Positions 24,061 to 35,728 of a stretch of DNA of 64,000 bases are shown piece after piece. Every line of letters starts with the position of its first letter. Position 1 is the stretch's first letter. A program made the position numbers and the translations under genes. Under the pieces are notes generated by a model. That model saw only the letters and a list, made by a program, of their open reading frames with translations. It did not search any database and was not told the DNA's origin. Origin of the DNA: Austropuccinia psidii (lineage: Eukaryota; Basidiomycota; Pucciniomycetes; Pucciniales; Sphaerophragmiaceae); NCBI GenBank assembly GCA_023105745.1, contig JALGQZ010000012.1, positions 42,401,852 through 42,465,851 on the forward strand, written 5' to 3'.

Positions 24061-24174
24061 TGAAGAATAACTGTGATAAATGAATAAATTAACTGTTAAA
24101 TTGAGTAATTAATTGGAAATTTGATTTCTTGATTATCAAAATGATGAATTAATTAGAAAATTAAGAAATGAATC
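24061..24174. repeat. Decayed left edge of the 20-bp satellite
   Basis: Degenerate AATTAATT/AAATTAAT words like those at 25700-26600. It is cut off from the main array by the solo LTR3; GAATC (24170-24174) and GAATT (25700-25704) are its near-identical target duplication. Confidence 0.7.
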
Positions 24175-25699
24175 TTTCACACTATGTGTAATCACCCCAC
24201 CAATGGGCGTTTATGGCAATTCTATCCTGACCCCAATTTATGGCCAATTTGCCATACCATCATTTTATGGCCAATTGGCCCACTTCGGTTTTTGATGGCC
24301 TTTTGGCCATATCCACTTCCTCTGGTCACTCATGGCCTCAGGCCATATCCTGTAATAATTGGCCTCCTTGGCCAATTCTCCACCTCACCAACCCCCAGGT
24401 CAATACCCTTGTTTTGGGCCTGGGGGGTCCATTCTGTCTTCAAGGGACCTCTGACCACTCTAGCCATGCCCAAAGCCTTTGGCCCACCCCCTTTGATCAA
24501 GGGGTCTATGGCCCTTTTGTGCCATTTAGGCCCCCTACAGCCTCTACGGCCCAGAGTCCGTGGGCCCTTTTAGGCCCCTTTTGGCCTAAATCCAATGAGG
24601 CCAAAAAGGTACCAAGGGGGCAGTTCAGGTGGGCCCATCTGAGCCCACTTTGGCCCCAAAATGGGCCAAGAACTACAGATTGGCCATAATAAACAATGGA
24701 CCCCATTTACAACCCATGGCCTCTGAAACCCACAAGAGACCACCAGCTCAGTTCCAGAAATGCTTCCCCTCAATTCAGGGGAAGACTTTTCCTTCATTCT
24801 TGGACCCTGTAACAAAGGATCCAGGTGTGGTGCATATATGGTATAATATACCATTATGCACCATTTTTGCTCAGAATTCCAATTGTAATTTTTTTGGGAC
24901 CAAATATGTGATTTAAATTCAAGTCCCCAAATCCATCACCCATTTCAAAATAAGACTTGTCAGTCATTCAGTCTTGCAATCCCTGGCAGCTAGCAGAAGA
25001 CCATTTGAGGACCCCAACCACCTGGCCCAGCAGGAGTTGGGTTATTATTTCATTTCAGAATTTTTCAAGAGGTTATCAATGCTCATATCAGTTTTAAAGG
25101 CATCAAGAACTTCAGTATTCCTTGGATAATGTAATTGTTCCATACAGGCTGTATTCAAGAAACCTGTATGGCCTTGGCCATTTTGGGCCAATTCATATTC
25201 CACTGTTGGAATTCAGTCACACAATTCAATTCTCCAGATGGCCAGATCTGTATTGCCCCAAAACAGTCAACACAGCTGAGTGATCAACCCTCCAGGATCA
25301 GTCTTCAACCTTTCACATATACTGGCCACTTTTTCTTCTCTTTGATTTATTTTCATTTTATTAAATTAAATATTGATAATCTTATGTCAGTCATTTTTAC
25401 ACTTTTCTTTGCCTATCAGTGGATATTGGTGGTCATATCCTTTACCAATTCAAGTGTTATTTCTGGCAGGTTGAAACAGTGAATTGAGGATTAATTTGGT
25501 TGGCTCTTTGGCTTTTGGCTTTCTCTTATTATCTTTGGCCTCTGCCTTCCTTCTTATTTTGGCAAATCTTGTATTGCTTTCTTTTTATCTCAAAGAAATA
25601 TACTCTTTTTTAAATCTTTATTCTTTTGGAGCCCTCCAAGTGAGTTCTTTGTTCCTGAGTGGCAGGCCACATTTGCTTTCATCAAGAGATGCTGTGACA
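24175..25699 (+). repeat. Solo LTR3 (GGCC-rich) inside the satellite flank
   Basis: A 1525-bp unit ending ATGCTGTGACA; its start is decayed to TTTCACA. It is the reverse of 3872-7254 without the nested LTR2. From 24231 to 24680 there are roughly 25 GGCC tetranucleotides, giving GC-rich DNA in an AT-only surrounding. The long ORFs across it (24184-24689 and the opposite strand) are by-products of composition, as they lack motifs and overlap on both strands. Confidence 0.87.
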
Positions 25700-25704
25700 G
25701 AATT

Positions 25705-28700
25705 ATAAAATTAATGAATCAATTATAGAATTAAAAAGTTAATAAATGAATCTTAAAATTAATAAATTGATTATAAAGTTCACAAAATGATATGAAATTA
25801 TTGAATTAATTCTGAAATTGAAAAATCAATTATAGAATTACCAAATTACTTGAAAATTTTTGAATTAATTTAAAATGAAATAGATCCATTAAAAAACTGA
25901 TATATTAATTATAATAATAATGAATAAATTGGACAATTAGTGAATTAATAATAAAATTGACAGTTTATCTGGAAAATCAATTCATTCATTATAAAATGAA
26001 TAAATTATTTACAAGATTAATTAATTTCAAATGAAAGTATCCAATTAATGATAAATTATTGAATTAATTATCAAATTAATATATCGATTATTGAATTAAT
26101 GAAGAAATCAGAATATTGATAAAAGAATTATAAAATTATAAAATTAATGGATTAATCATAAACTTCATAAATTAATCATAAAATTAATGAGTTGTTTACG
26201 AAATTGATAAATTAATTAGAAAATTCATAAATGGAGCATGATACTTTTAGATTATTACGCAACGAATAAATTAATTTTATGGATAATAAATTAATTTTGA
26301 AATTAATATATAAATTATAAGATTAATTATTTACTTATTAAATTATTAAACTGATGATACAATTGAAAATATTCATCATGAAACTAATGGATTGATTATG
26401 AAATTGATTAGTTAATTACAAGATTAATTAAGTAATAATAAAGTTAATAATCTACTTATCCAATGAAAGAATTAATTATAAGCTTAATAAGCTAACAAGG
26501 AAATTAATTAATTATAAAATCAATAAATTAATTCTAAAGTTAATAAATAATTGTAAAATTAATAAATTGATTATAACATTAATAAATGAATTATAAAGCT
26601 GATTAATTAATAATAAGATTAATTGATTAATTCTAAAATTAAGAAATTAATTATAAAATTAATAAAATAATAATAAAATTAATAAATTAATTATAATATT
26701 AATAAATTAATTATAAAATTAATAAATTGATTATAAAATTCATAAATTAATTATAAAATCAATAAATCATTTTGAAATTGATAAATTAATTATAAAATTA
26801 ATAAATTAATTCTAAAATTAATGAATTAATTATAAAATTCATAAATTAATTATAAAATCAATAAATTATTTTGAAATTGATAAATTAATTATAAAATTAA
26901 TAAATTAATTATAAAATTAATAAATTAATTATAAAATTAATAAATTAATTATAAAATTAATAAATTAATAAATTAATTATAAAATTAATAAATTAATTAT
27001 AAAATTAATAAATTAATAAATTAATTATAAAATTAATAAATGAATTATAAAATTAATAAATGAATTATAAAATTAATAAATTAATTATGAAATTTAAAAA
27101 TTTTAAAATTTTAAAATTGATAAATTAATTATAAAATTAATAAATTAATTATAAAATTAATAAATGAATTATAAAATTAATAAATTAATTATAAAATTAA
27201 TAAATTAATAATAAAATTAATAAATTAATTATAAAATTAATAAATTAATTATAAAATTAATAAATTAATTCTAAAATTAATAAATTAATTCTAAAATTAA
27301 TAAATTAATTCTAAAATTAATAAATTAATTCTAAAATTAATAAATTAATTCTAAAATTAATAAATTAATTATAAAATTAATAAATTAATTATAAAATTAA
27401 TAAATTAATTATAAAATTAATAAATTAATTTTAAAATTAATAAATTAATTATAAAATTAATAAATCAATTATAAAATTAATAAATTAATTATAAAATTAA
27501 TAAATTAATTATAAAATTAATAAATTAATTATAAAATTAATAAATTAATTATAAAATTAATAAATTAATTATAAAATTAATAAATTAATTCCAAAATTAA
27601 TAAATTAATTATAAAATTAATAAATTAATTATAAAATTAATAAATTAATTATAAAATTAATAAATTAATTATAAAATTAATAAATTAATTATAAAATTAA
27701 TAAATTAATTATAAAATTAATAAATTAATTATAAAATTAATAAATTAATTATAAAATTAATAAATTAATTATAAAATTAATAAATTAATTATAAAATTAA
27801 TAAATTAATTATAAAATTAATAAATTAATTATAAAATTAATAAATTAATTATAAAATTAATAAATTAATTATAAAATTAATAAATTAATTATAAAATTAA
27901 TAAATTAATTATAAAATTAATAAATTAATTATAAAATTAATAAATTAATTATAAAATTAATAAATTAATTATAAAATTAATAAATTAATTATAAAATGAA
28001 TAAATTAATTATAAAATTAATAAATTAATTATAAAATTAATAAATTAATTATAAAATTAATAAATTAATTATAAAATTAATAAATTAATTATAAAATTAA
28101 TAAATTAATTATAAAATTAATAAGTTAATTATAAAATTAATAAATTAATTATAAAATTAATAAATTAATTATAAAATTAATAAATTAATTATAAAATTAA
28201 TAAATTAATTATAAAATTAATAAATTAATTATAAAATTAATAAATTAATTATAAAATTAATAAATTAATTATAAAATTAATAAATTAATTATAAAGTTAA
28301 TAAATTAATTATAAAATTAATAAATTAATTATAAAATTAATAAATTAATTATAAAATTAATAAATTAATTATAAAATTAATAAATTAATTATAAAATTAA
28401 TAAATTAATTATAAAATTAATAAATTAATTATAAAATTAATAAATTAATTATAAAATTAATAAATTAATTATAAAATTAATAAATTAATTATAAAATTAA
28501 TAAATTAATTATAAAATTAATAAATTAATTATAAAATTAATAAATTAATTATAAAATTAATAAATTAATTATAAAATTAATAAATTAATTATAAAATTAA
28601 TAAATTAATTATAAAATTAATAAATTAATTATAAAATTAATAAATTAATTATAAAATTAATAAATTAATTATAAAATTAATAAATTAATTATAAAATTAA

Positions 28701-30520
28701 TAAATTAATTATAAAATTAATAAATTAATTATAAAATTAATAAATTAATTATAAAATGAATAAATTAATTATAAAATTAATAAATTAATTATAAAATTAA
28801 TAAATTAATTATAAAATTAATAAATTAATTATAAAATTAATAAATTAATTATAAAATTAATAAATTAATTATAAAATTAATATATTAATTATAAAATTAA
28901 TAAATTAATTATAAAATTAATAAATTAATTATAAAATTAATAAATTAATTATAAAATTAATAAATTAATTATAAAATTAATAAATTAATTATAAAATTAA
29001 TAAATTAATTATAAAATTAATAAATTAATTATAAAATTAATAAATTAATTATAAAATTAATAAATTAATTATAAAATTAATAAATTAATTATAAAATTAA
29101 TAAATTAATTATAAAATTAATAAATTAATTATAAAATTAATAAATTAATTATAAAATTAATAAATTAATTATAAAATTAATAAATTAATTATAAAATTAA
29201 TAAATTAATTATAAAATTAATAAATTAATTATAAAATTAATAAATTAATTATAAAATTAATAAATTAATTATAAAATTAATAAATTAATTATAAAATTAA
29301 TAAATTAATTATAAAATTAATAAATTAATTATAAAATTAATAAATTAATTATAAAATTAATAAATTAATTATAAAATTAATAAATTAATTATAAAATTAA
29401 TAAATTAATTATAAAATTAATAAATTAATTATAAAATTAATAAATTAATTATAAAATTAATAAATTAATTATAAAATTAATAAATTAATTATAAAATTAA
29501 TAAATTAACTATAAAATTAATAAATTAATTATAAAATTAATAAATTAATTATAAAATTAATAAATTAATTATAAAATTAATAAATTAATTATAAAATTAA
29601 TAAATTAATTATAAAATTAATAAATTAATTATAAAATTAATAAATTAAATATAAAATTAATAAATTAATTATAAAATTAATAAATTAATTATAAAATTAA
29701 TAAATTAATTATAAAATTAATAAATTAATTATAAAATTAATAAATTAATTATAAAATTAATAAATTAATTATAAAATTAATAAATTAATTATAAAATTAA
29801 TAAATTAATTATAAAATTAATAAATTAATTATAAAATTAATAAATTAATTATAAAATTAATAAATTAATTATAAGATTAATAAATTAATTATAAAATTAA
29901 TAAATTAATTATAAAATTAATAAATTAATTATAAAATTAATAAATTAATTATAAAATTAATAAATTAATTATAAAATTAATAAATTAATTATAAAATTAA
30001 TAAATTAATTATAAAATTAATAAATTAATTATAAAATTAATAAATTAATTATAAAATTAATAAATTAATTATAAAATTAATAAATTAATTATAAAATTAA
30101 TAAATTAATTATAAAATTAATAAATTAATTATAAAATTAATAAATTAATTATAAAATGAATAAATTAATTATAAAATGAATAAATTAATTATAAAATTAA
30201 TAAGTTAATTATAAAATTAATAAATTAATTATAAAATTAATAAATTAATTATGAAATTAACAAATTAATCATAAAATTAAACAATTAATTATAAAATTCA
30301 TAAATTAATTATAAAATTAACAAATTAATTATAAAAGTTATCAATTAATTCTAAAATTAAGAAATCAATTATAAAGTTAATCAATTAATTATAAAATTAA
30401 TAAATTAATTCTAAAATTAATAAATTAATCAATTGATTCTAAAATTAATGAATTAATTATAAAATTAATAAACTAATTGTAAAGTTCATAAATCAATTTT
30501 AAACTTAATAAATTAATTAT
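25705..30520 (+). repeat. AT-only 20-bp tandem satellite array
   Basis: Tandem copies of a 20-bp unit, TAAATTAATTATAAAATTAA, over about 4.8 kb (roughly 240 units). Units at the edges (25705-26600 and 30240-30520) are diverged and the centre is nearly identical. The unit contains only A and T and has stops in all frames, which is why no ORF exists here. There is no spacer diversity, so it is not CRISPR-like. It resembles an unequal-exchange satellite. A centromeric or scaffold role is possible but not shown. Confidence 0.97.
27241..30240 (+). repeat. Homogenised core of the satellite
   Basis: About 150 consecutive units keep perfect 20-bp phase. In 27600-30240 I see only about a dozen base substitutions, for example near 27998, 28124, 28295, 28758, 28882, 29509, 29649, 29874 and 30158. 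Stretches such as 27661-27960 are identical unit to unit. Phase breaks occur only left of it (about 26960-27120). Confidence 0.95.
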
Positions 30521-30895
30521 AACAGTGGAGGTTCAAAGTTGAAAGTTGCTTTATTAGTAAAGTCATAGATTACTTATACATTGCTTCATCTGACAAAACA
30601 AAGAACACCCCAAGCTTTCAAAACAAAAATATCAGTGCTATACCCTTGCTATGGCCATGCCAAATACCTGAATTTGGAGGTATATTACTTAATAACAAGC
30701 CATCATTCTTCGATTTTTGGGAATAATTGGGGAGTTCTTGTGTAAAAAGTTCACCTAAAAAATCAGTCAAACCCTACACAAATTAAGAAATCTTTGATGT
30801 AATCAATGATCATCCTTACAAATCTATATCTATGAACTTAAAAATCTCCATGCAAATCATCAATTGTCAACTACAAGTACTACTACTAGCATGCA
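30521..30895. other. Junction between satellite and Copia remnant
   Basis: No gene found. Could contain a decayed gag N-terminus or 5' LTR of the Copia element, but nothing matches the putative 3' LTR at 40513. Confidence 0.4.
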
Positions 30896-30896
30896 G

Positions 30897-31169
30897 TTGT
30901 CTGGTGACATCGCTGCAGTTTTTGTTTGACAAAGTTCTGATAATTATAAAGAGCTGAGTAATTTACTTAAAACACTATATGATATAAAGAAATATAACTT
31001 AAATGCAATAGCAGATTGTCTAGCAGTAGAGCATACTCTTAGACAATCCAATAGTACTACTACTCTCCTCTCTGAAAAGTCCAAACACAAGGATAATGAT
31101 AGAAGTAATAAGCACAATTATAATTCAAGAAATAATTCAAATAATCGTCGTAAAGAAAAGAAAAAATAG
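30897..31169 (+). pseudogene. Copia gag remnant
   Basis: A frame with one stop reads LSGDIAAVFV, then SSDNYKELSNLLKTLYDIKKYN and a Lys/Asn/Ser/Arg-rich end (NNRRKEKKK). This fits the C-terminal half of a fungal Copia gag. No zinc knuckle is visible. Recognition rests on position before the protease. Confidence 0.5.
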
Positions 31170-31347
31170 ATCATTAAATAAAAATCCTTCAATTATCAAT
31201 CAAGACTGAGTCAAAAAGCCAGAAAATGTGGAGAAAATGATTAACAAGATCCATGCGACGTTGAAAATATCATCCATCAACCTTTCCAAATAATGTCAAG
31301 ATTTATCAGCCCCTCAATCATATTAAGCTGCATTCATTTGTGAATAT

Positions 31348-31563
31348 GTGAATTCTGTTGGGAAGAATAAACATGAAGGCTTTATCTACCTTGATTCTGG
31401 TGCGGGAAAAACAGTAGTAAATGATTTATCCTTACTTATCGATACGGTTAATTTTCAAATACAAATTAATACTTTCTCATCACCAGTAAAGGTTACTCAT
31501 GGAGGATCAATCAATTTTAAAGGTGTCAGCCTACACCTGGTATTTCATGTACCAAACGCATAG
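31348..31563 (+). pseudogene. Copia protease
   Basis: A 71-codon open stretch with the retropepsin motif LDSGAGKTVV (catalytic Asp intact) and FKGVSLHLVFHVPNA, matching the Copia pattern in which the protease ends in a hydrophobic LxxVLHVP-like strand. It has no ATG; a stop follows before the integrase lead-in. Confidence 0.75.
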
Positions 31564-31729
31564 GTGAATCTTTCATCTGTGTCACAACGGTGATCATGAA
31601 TTTAAAATCTCAACAAAGCTTAACATTATTTTGATCAAACAACATGATTAAATAAGTTCCACCTTTCTTTCAGATAGTAACTTATCTCTAATGAAGATAC
31701 CTAAGCTTAAAAAACACTCGATATATTCT

Positions 31730-32580
31730 GTTGTGATGCCAAATCAATATTGGCATGTCACCCTGGGACATCCAAGTGATAGCTATCTAGAAGAACTATT
31801 TATAACAGTAAAAATTGAGGTTTCTTTTACAAAAAGCATTACATGAAATTGATTAAAACAAGAAAAATCAAAAATCATCCTCATTCTCAGCAGCTACCTT
31901 CAGTAGACTCACCATTTTTCAACTTACATATGAATAATCTTCAAATTTCCCAAGTAAGCCAAAAAGGAAATCATTACATATTTGTCATTGTTGATGATTG
32001 CAGTAGATTCAAAATAATCTACATAATTCCTAAGAAGGAGGAATCCAAATAAATTTTGGACCGATACTTGAAGGAAATAAGAAATAAACTAGGTATCACT
32101 CAAGAATTTTTACAATTCTATGGAGGAATTGAATTCAATTCAACACTATTCATTAATAATCTCAAAAGGCTAAGTATTTTCACCAGAAGAACATCCACAA
32201 AAGTCACCTGAAATAAATTTAACTGCAGAGAAACTCAATTAGTCATTTCTATCTGGAATACAATGTCTTTTTAGTCAATCTCATATTCCAATAGGCTACT
32301 GGGATAATTCCACAATACATGCTTCATCATTATTGGATCACTTACCACACAAGTTTTTTAAAATGAAATCACCAATGAATTTATTTATTTCTCATAATAT
32401 CAGTTTAGAGCCAAACATACCATTCAGCGTGAAGGTAATAGTCAAATCAGTAAATAATCATGGTGAAATTCAAGGTCAAGGTGAAGCACTAAGAGCACTT
32501 ACCTTTGAAAAATACTCTTGTGGACTATGTCTTTTATATCCAAGAACTGGTTGTATATGCATTTCAATAGACTAGTAAAT
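31730..32580 (+). pseudogene. Copia integrase
   Basis: Starts with the GAG-pre-integrase zinc motif (YWHVTLGHPSDSYLEELF near 31750-31800). The core shows GNHYIFVIVDDCSRFKIIYI (31950-32020), a strong Copia signature. The first catalytic Asp position reads Asn (LHMNNLQ), and the second block reads FYGGIEFNS where DNGGEF is usual, so the active site is lost. 32333-32575 carries the C-terminal part (LLDHLPHKFFKMKSP). Many stops. Confidence 0.7.
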
Positions 32581-32602
32581 CTCATCTAATGTTGGGACTG
32601 CT

Positions 32603-33785
32603 GTGGTTAGAAATCCAGAAAATAAACTATCAAAGGCAGTTGATCTTAAGATTAAGATTAAGATACCAAAAAACAAATATATTTTGCAAACAAAAAGAGA
32701 AAAAAATCACCACATACCATCATTGAAAAAGATCAAGATCATGTTGAATTATCAAGCAGTGGGAAAGAATCATCAGTTAGTAAGAACTATAAATATGTAC
32801 CTTTCTAATATGAACCTGAAAGAAATGTTCTAAGTGAAATGAGCCTGAGTAATATTTTTGAAGGAAAGAATTTCTGGAAACAATCAGAGAAGTTATTATT
32901 GAAAAATGTAGTACCTTACTCACAAGGTATGAAAATTAATATGAACAGGAAAGGTGGAAAGAGGAAATAGATCTAGAATTTAACCCACTTATGAGTCATG
33001 ATACTATTACATTTGTGCCAAACCTGAGAAATGGTGTGGAATGAAATAAGGAAGTACTTTTAGTGGGAAATTATTGGTAATTATTTTTTGAGTTTCAGAA
33101 TTCTGCAATAACCATGGTTTCTAAGGTGTATTCACTGCCCTCTAAATAATACCAAATAGTCAGCCTACAAAGAATAACAAAAATAAAATAAGATTTGTGG
33201 CTTTAACAGATAATGAAGACTTATCAGCAATCTCTAAATAAGATCTATCAAAAACACTACAGATAAAACTCTGCTTTAAACCTCAAATATTTGATAAAAT
33301 AAATACTAAGGTTTTCTGTTATTTTAATAATACTAATGAGAATATATATATATTATGGTTTTATGTTGATTATAATTATTCTTTTCATATTAATACTAAT
33401 AATAGAACTACTAAATTTGATTCTTTTAATATTTCTTCAATAATTTTTTAATATTGAGATTATATCACTACTTCTTTTCTTTCAATAATACTAAGCTTCT
33501 TAACAAATCTATTGAGCTTCATCCATAGGAATAATGCTGTTTTTCACTAATAATAACCTTCTTAGAGAGGCTAATGAGCTTCTAACTATGGTTATACTAA
33601 TATTCTTCAAGGCTACTGAGATTTTCACAACTAAACACTACTACTACTCTAGATATCTTACTATTTCAAGGATTGTTGTGATCCTGGATAGTGGGAGGTT
33701 GTTCCATGATTATTGGAAAAATGAGGGAGAGAAGACCTCTATTTATATCTTTCAGGCCTCCATAGAGCTTCTCAAAAAAGGTTAC
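32603..33785 (+). other. Region between Copia integrase and RT
   Basis: 32603-32833 is a Lys-rich open stretch typical of the poorly conserved Copia integrase-RT linker. From about 33230 the sequence becomes AT-rich with short AATACTAATAA-like words and no conserved coding. The N-terminal RT blocks are missing or unreadable, so material may have been lost or inserted here. Confidence 0.4.
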
Positions 33786-34410
33786 TGAGAAACATAATAG
33801 TTGAGAGGTATTAGCTGGCGATATGTGTAGCTTTGGTCTAGCAATGTGTTTTCTGAGAGAATTGTGCTGGTGGTGGTCTTTCTTATCCAAATCATGTGAG
33901 GTCATTGAGATAACTTGGCTGGTGAGATTCTTTTTTTTCCAAGAAAGTGGATAAAATATGGCTCCTTAAAACTTAACTTTCTTCTAGTCATATGATATAT
34001 TTGAAATAATTATGCTAGTGACATTTTTTCTTTTTGGGGACTTTGTTTTGCGCTTTCTGAGAGAATTATGCTGGTGGTGCTGGTTCTTATCAAAATAATG
34101 TGAGTTCATTGAGTTAATTTGGCTGGTAATATTTTCTTGTTTTTCCAAGAGATTGGAGAAAATACAGCTGCTAACAATTGAACTTTCTTGTAGTCATATC
34201 ATGTATTTTCAAGAATTAAGCTGGAGAATTTGTTATGTGTTTTCCAAGAGAATTATGATGGTAGTTCTTGTTATTATCAAAATATTGTGAGGTCATTGAG
34301 ATAATTTGGCTGGTGATATTCTCTTGTTTTCCAAGAAAGTGGATAAATTACAGCTCTTGATAATTGAACTTTCTTGTAGTCATATGATATGTTTGAAAGA
34401 ATTTGTCTGA
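33786..34410 (+). repeat. Three imperfect tandem repeats of about 190-205 bp
   Basis: The anchor GAGAGAATTATGCTGG-like recurs at 33854, 34058 and 34245, and ACTTTCTTGTAGTCATAT-like at about 33968, 34174 and 34361. Spacing is about 205 and 187 bp. The units also share GTGAGGTCATTGAGATAA. They lie within the span of the Copia element but do not look like coding. Origin unknown. Confidence 0.75.
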
Positions 34411-35049
34411 TGGTACTTTATTGAAGGTGAGAAAGGTATTTTTTTCTATCTTCCTGTATTTAATCAATCACTGATTCTAACTTTAATATTAAGTATTGAG
34501 GGGAATATGCTGGTAGTTTTATTTTAGTATTTTATCATCTCATATGGAGATTGCATCATTTCTATTGAGTTTGATGCATTTTATTATTACTAAGGAAACC
34601 TTTTTTGTTGAAAAATATGCTGTAATTTTCTGCATAGCCCTGAGGTATATCTTCTTTCAATTGAATCAAGGTATGTAAAATACATCTCTGATGCTGTTTT
34701 CTGTCTTCATATATCTGTATTTATATTAACACCTTTTAATCACACAATTTTCTATTGATTAAGAAATAAGGTGGAGAAATTTTGTAATACTATACTATTT
34801 AAATTGAAATTCTTCTTCATAAAGCTGTGTGCTTGAGTATTTTCAGATATTTGTGGGGATAAAGTTTCCCTAGTATGAAGAAGCCATGTGGTTTCTTAGT
34901 TTTTTTGATAGGATCTTGAGGCTGTGTATTGTATATGTCTGTGTGAAACCTGTATTTGTAATATATAAATATGTTTTGCGTAATTTTTTTTCATTATCAT
35001 TTTTTTCTTTTGTTTTATAGTTAAGCTTGAAACTGGTATACTTGATATG
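34411..35049. other. AT-rich stretch without recognisable gene
   Basis: No conserved coding or repeat recognised. The 62-codon minus ORF at 34870-35058 has no supporting motif. Confidence 0.4.
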
Positions 35050-35728
35050 GGATACCACAATGGTGACCAGTTATTCAGAGGAATGTGGTTTTAAACATGA
35101 AAACATTAATTTGGTGAAGCTTATCAATATAAAGCAAGATGGGTGGTATTTGGTGTCATGAAGGAAATTTTCTACATTATTTTGACACCTGGGAATTGGT
35201 GGGAAGAAATGAAGAATTAAAATTAATTATTTCATTAGTAGTAACTCTTGAATTTTTTTTCATATCAGTTTGATTTGGAAACATGGATTCAGTCATCTAT
35301 GCTAAACAAGTGAAAGGGTATTAATGGCCACACCAAGAAGAATGGATCTGGAGGTTGAAAAAATCATCATATGCAGCTAAGAAAGCTCCAAAAATGTTGA
35401 AAGAAAAACTACTCAGATCTTCAACTTATTTGTATTTCATAGTTCACCTTTTGAAAAATCATCACTCATTACAGACACAGAAACCTTAATGTTTCATGCT
35501 CACTTCAATGACGGGTTCTTGATAGGGAAGTCTGAAGCTGAAATATTATCTTTCTTAGACATTTTAAGTACTAACTCTGAGCTCAAGTAAAAGAAACATC
35601 CTTTTCAAAAGCTGGAATATAATTAAATGTGGCATAGCGCTAAAATTTAAAACAACCAATCAAATTTAATTGGCAGATTATTAGATCAAAACAATATGAA
35701 ACAATGTAAACCAGTCCAAATGTAAGCC
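35050..35728 (+). pseudogene. Copia reverse transcriptase, C-terminal half
   Basis: The frame around 35490-35590 reads FNDGFLIGKSEAEILSFLDIL. This is the Copia active-site block, in which the usual V-D-D reads F-N-D, so one catalytic Asp is missing. Further on GRLLDQNNMKQCKPVQ (about 35660-35720) matches the Copia end-of-RT pattern. It is interrupted there by LTR6, and the coding theme resumes at 39770. Confidence 0.65.

Noticed and set aside
24184..24854. Long Pro/Gly/Trp-rich ORFs on both strands
   Set aside because: They lie in the GGCC-rich LTR3, overlap on both strands, and only reflect base composition.
25705..30520. CRISPR-like array of short repeats
   Set aside because: Repeats are directly abutting, with no unique spacers, in a eukaryotic transposon-rich context.
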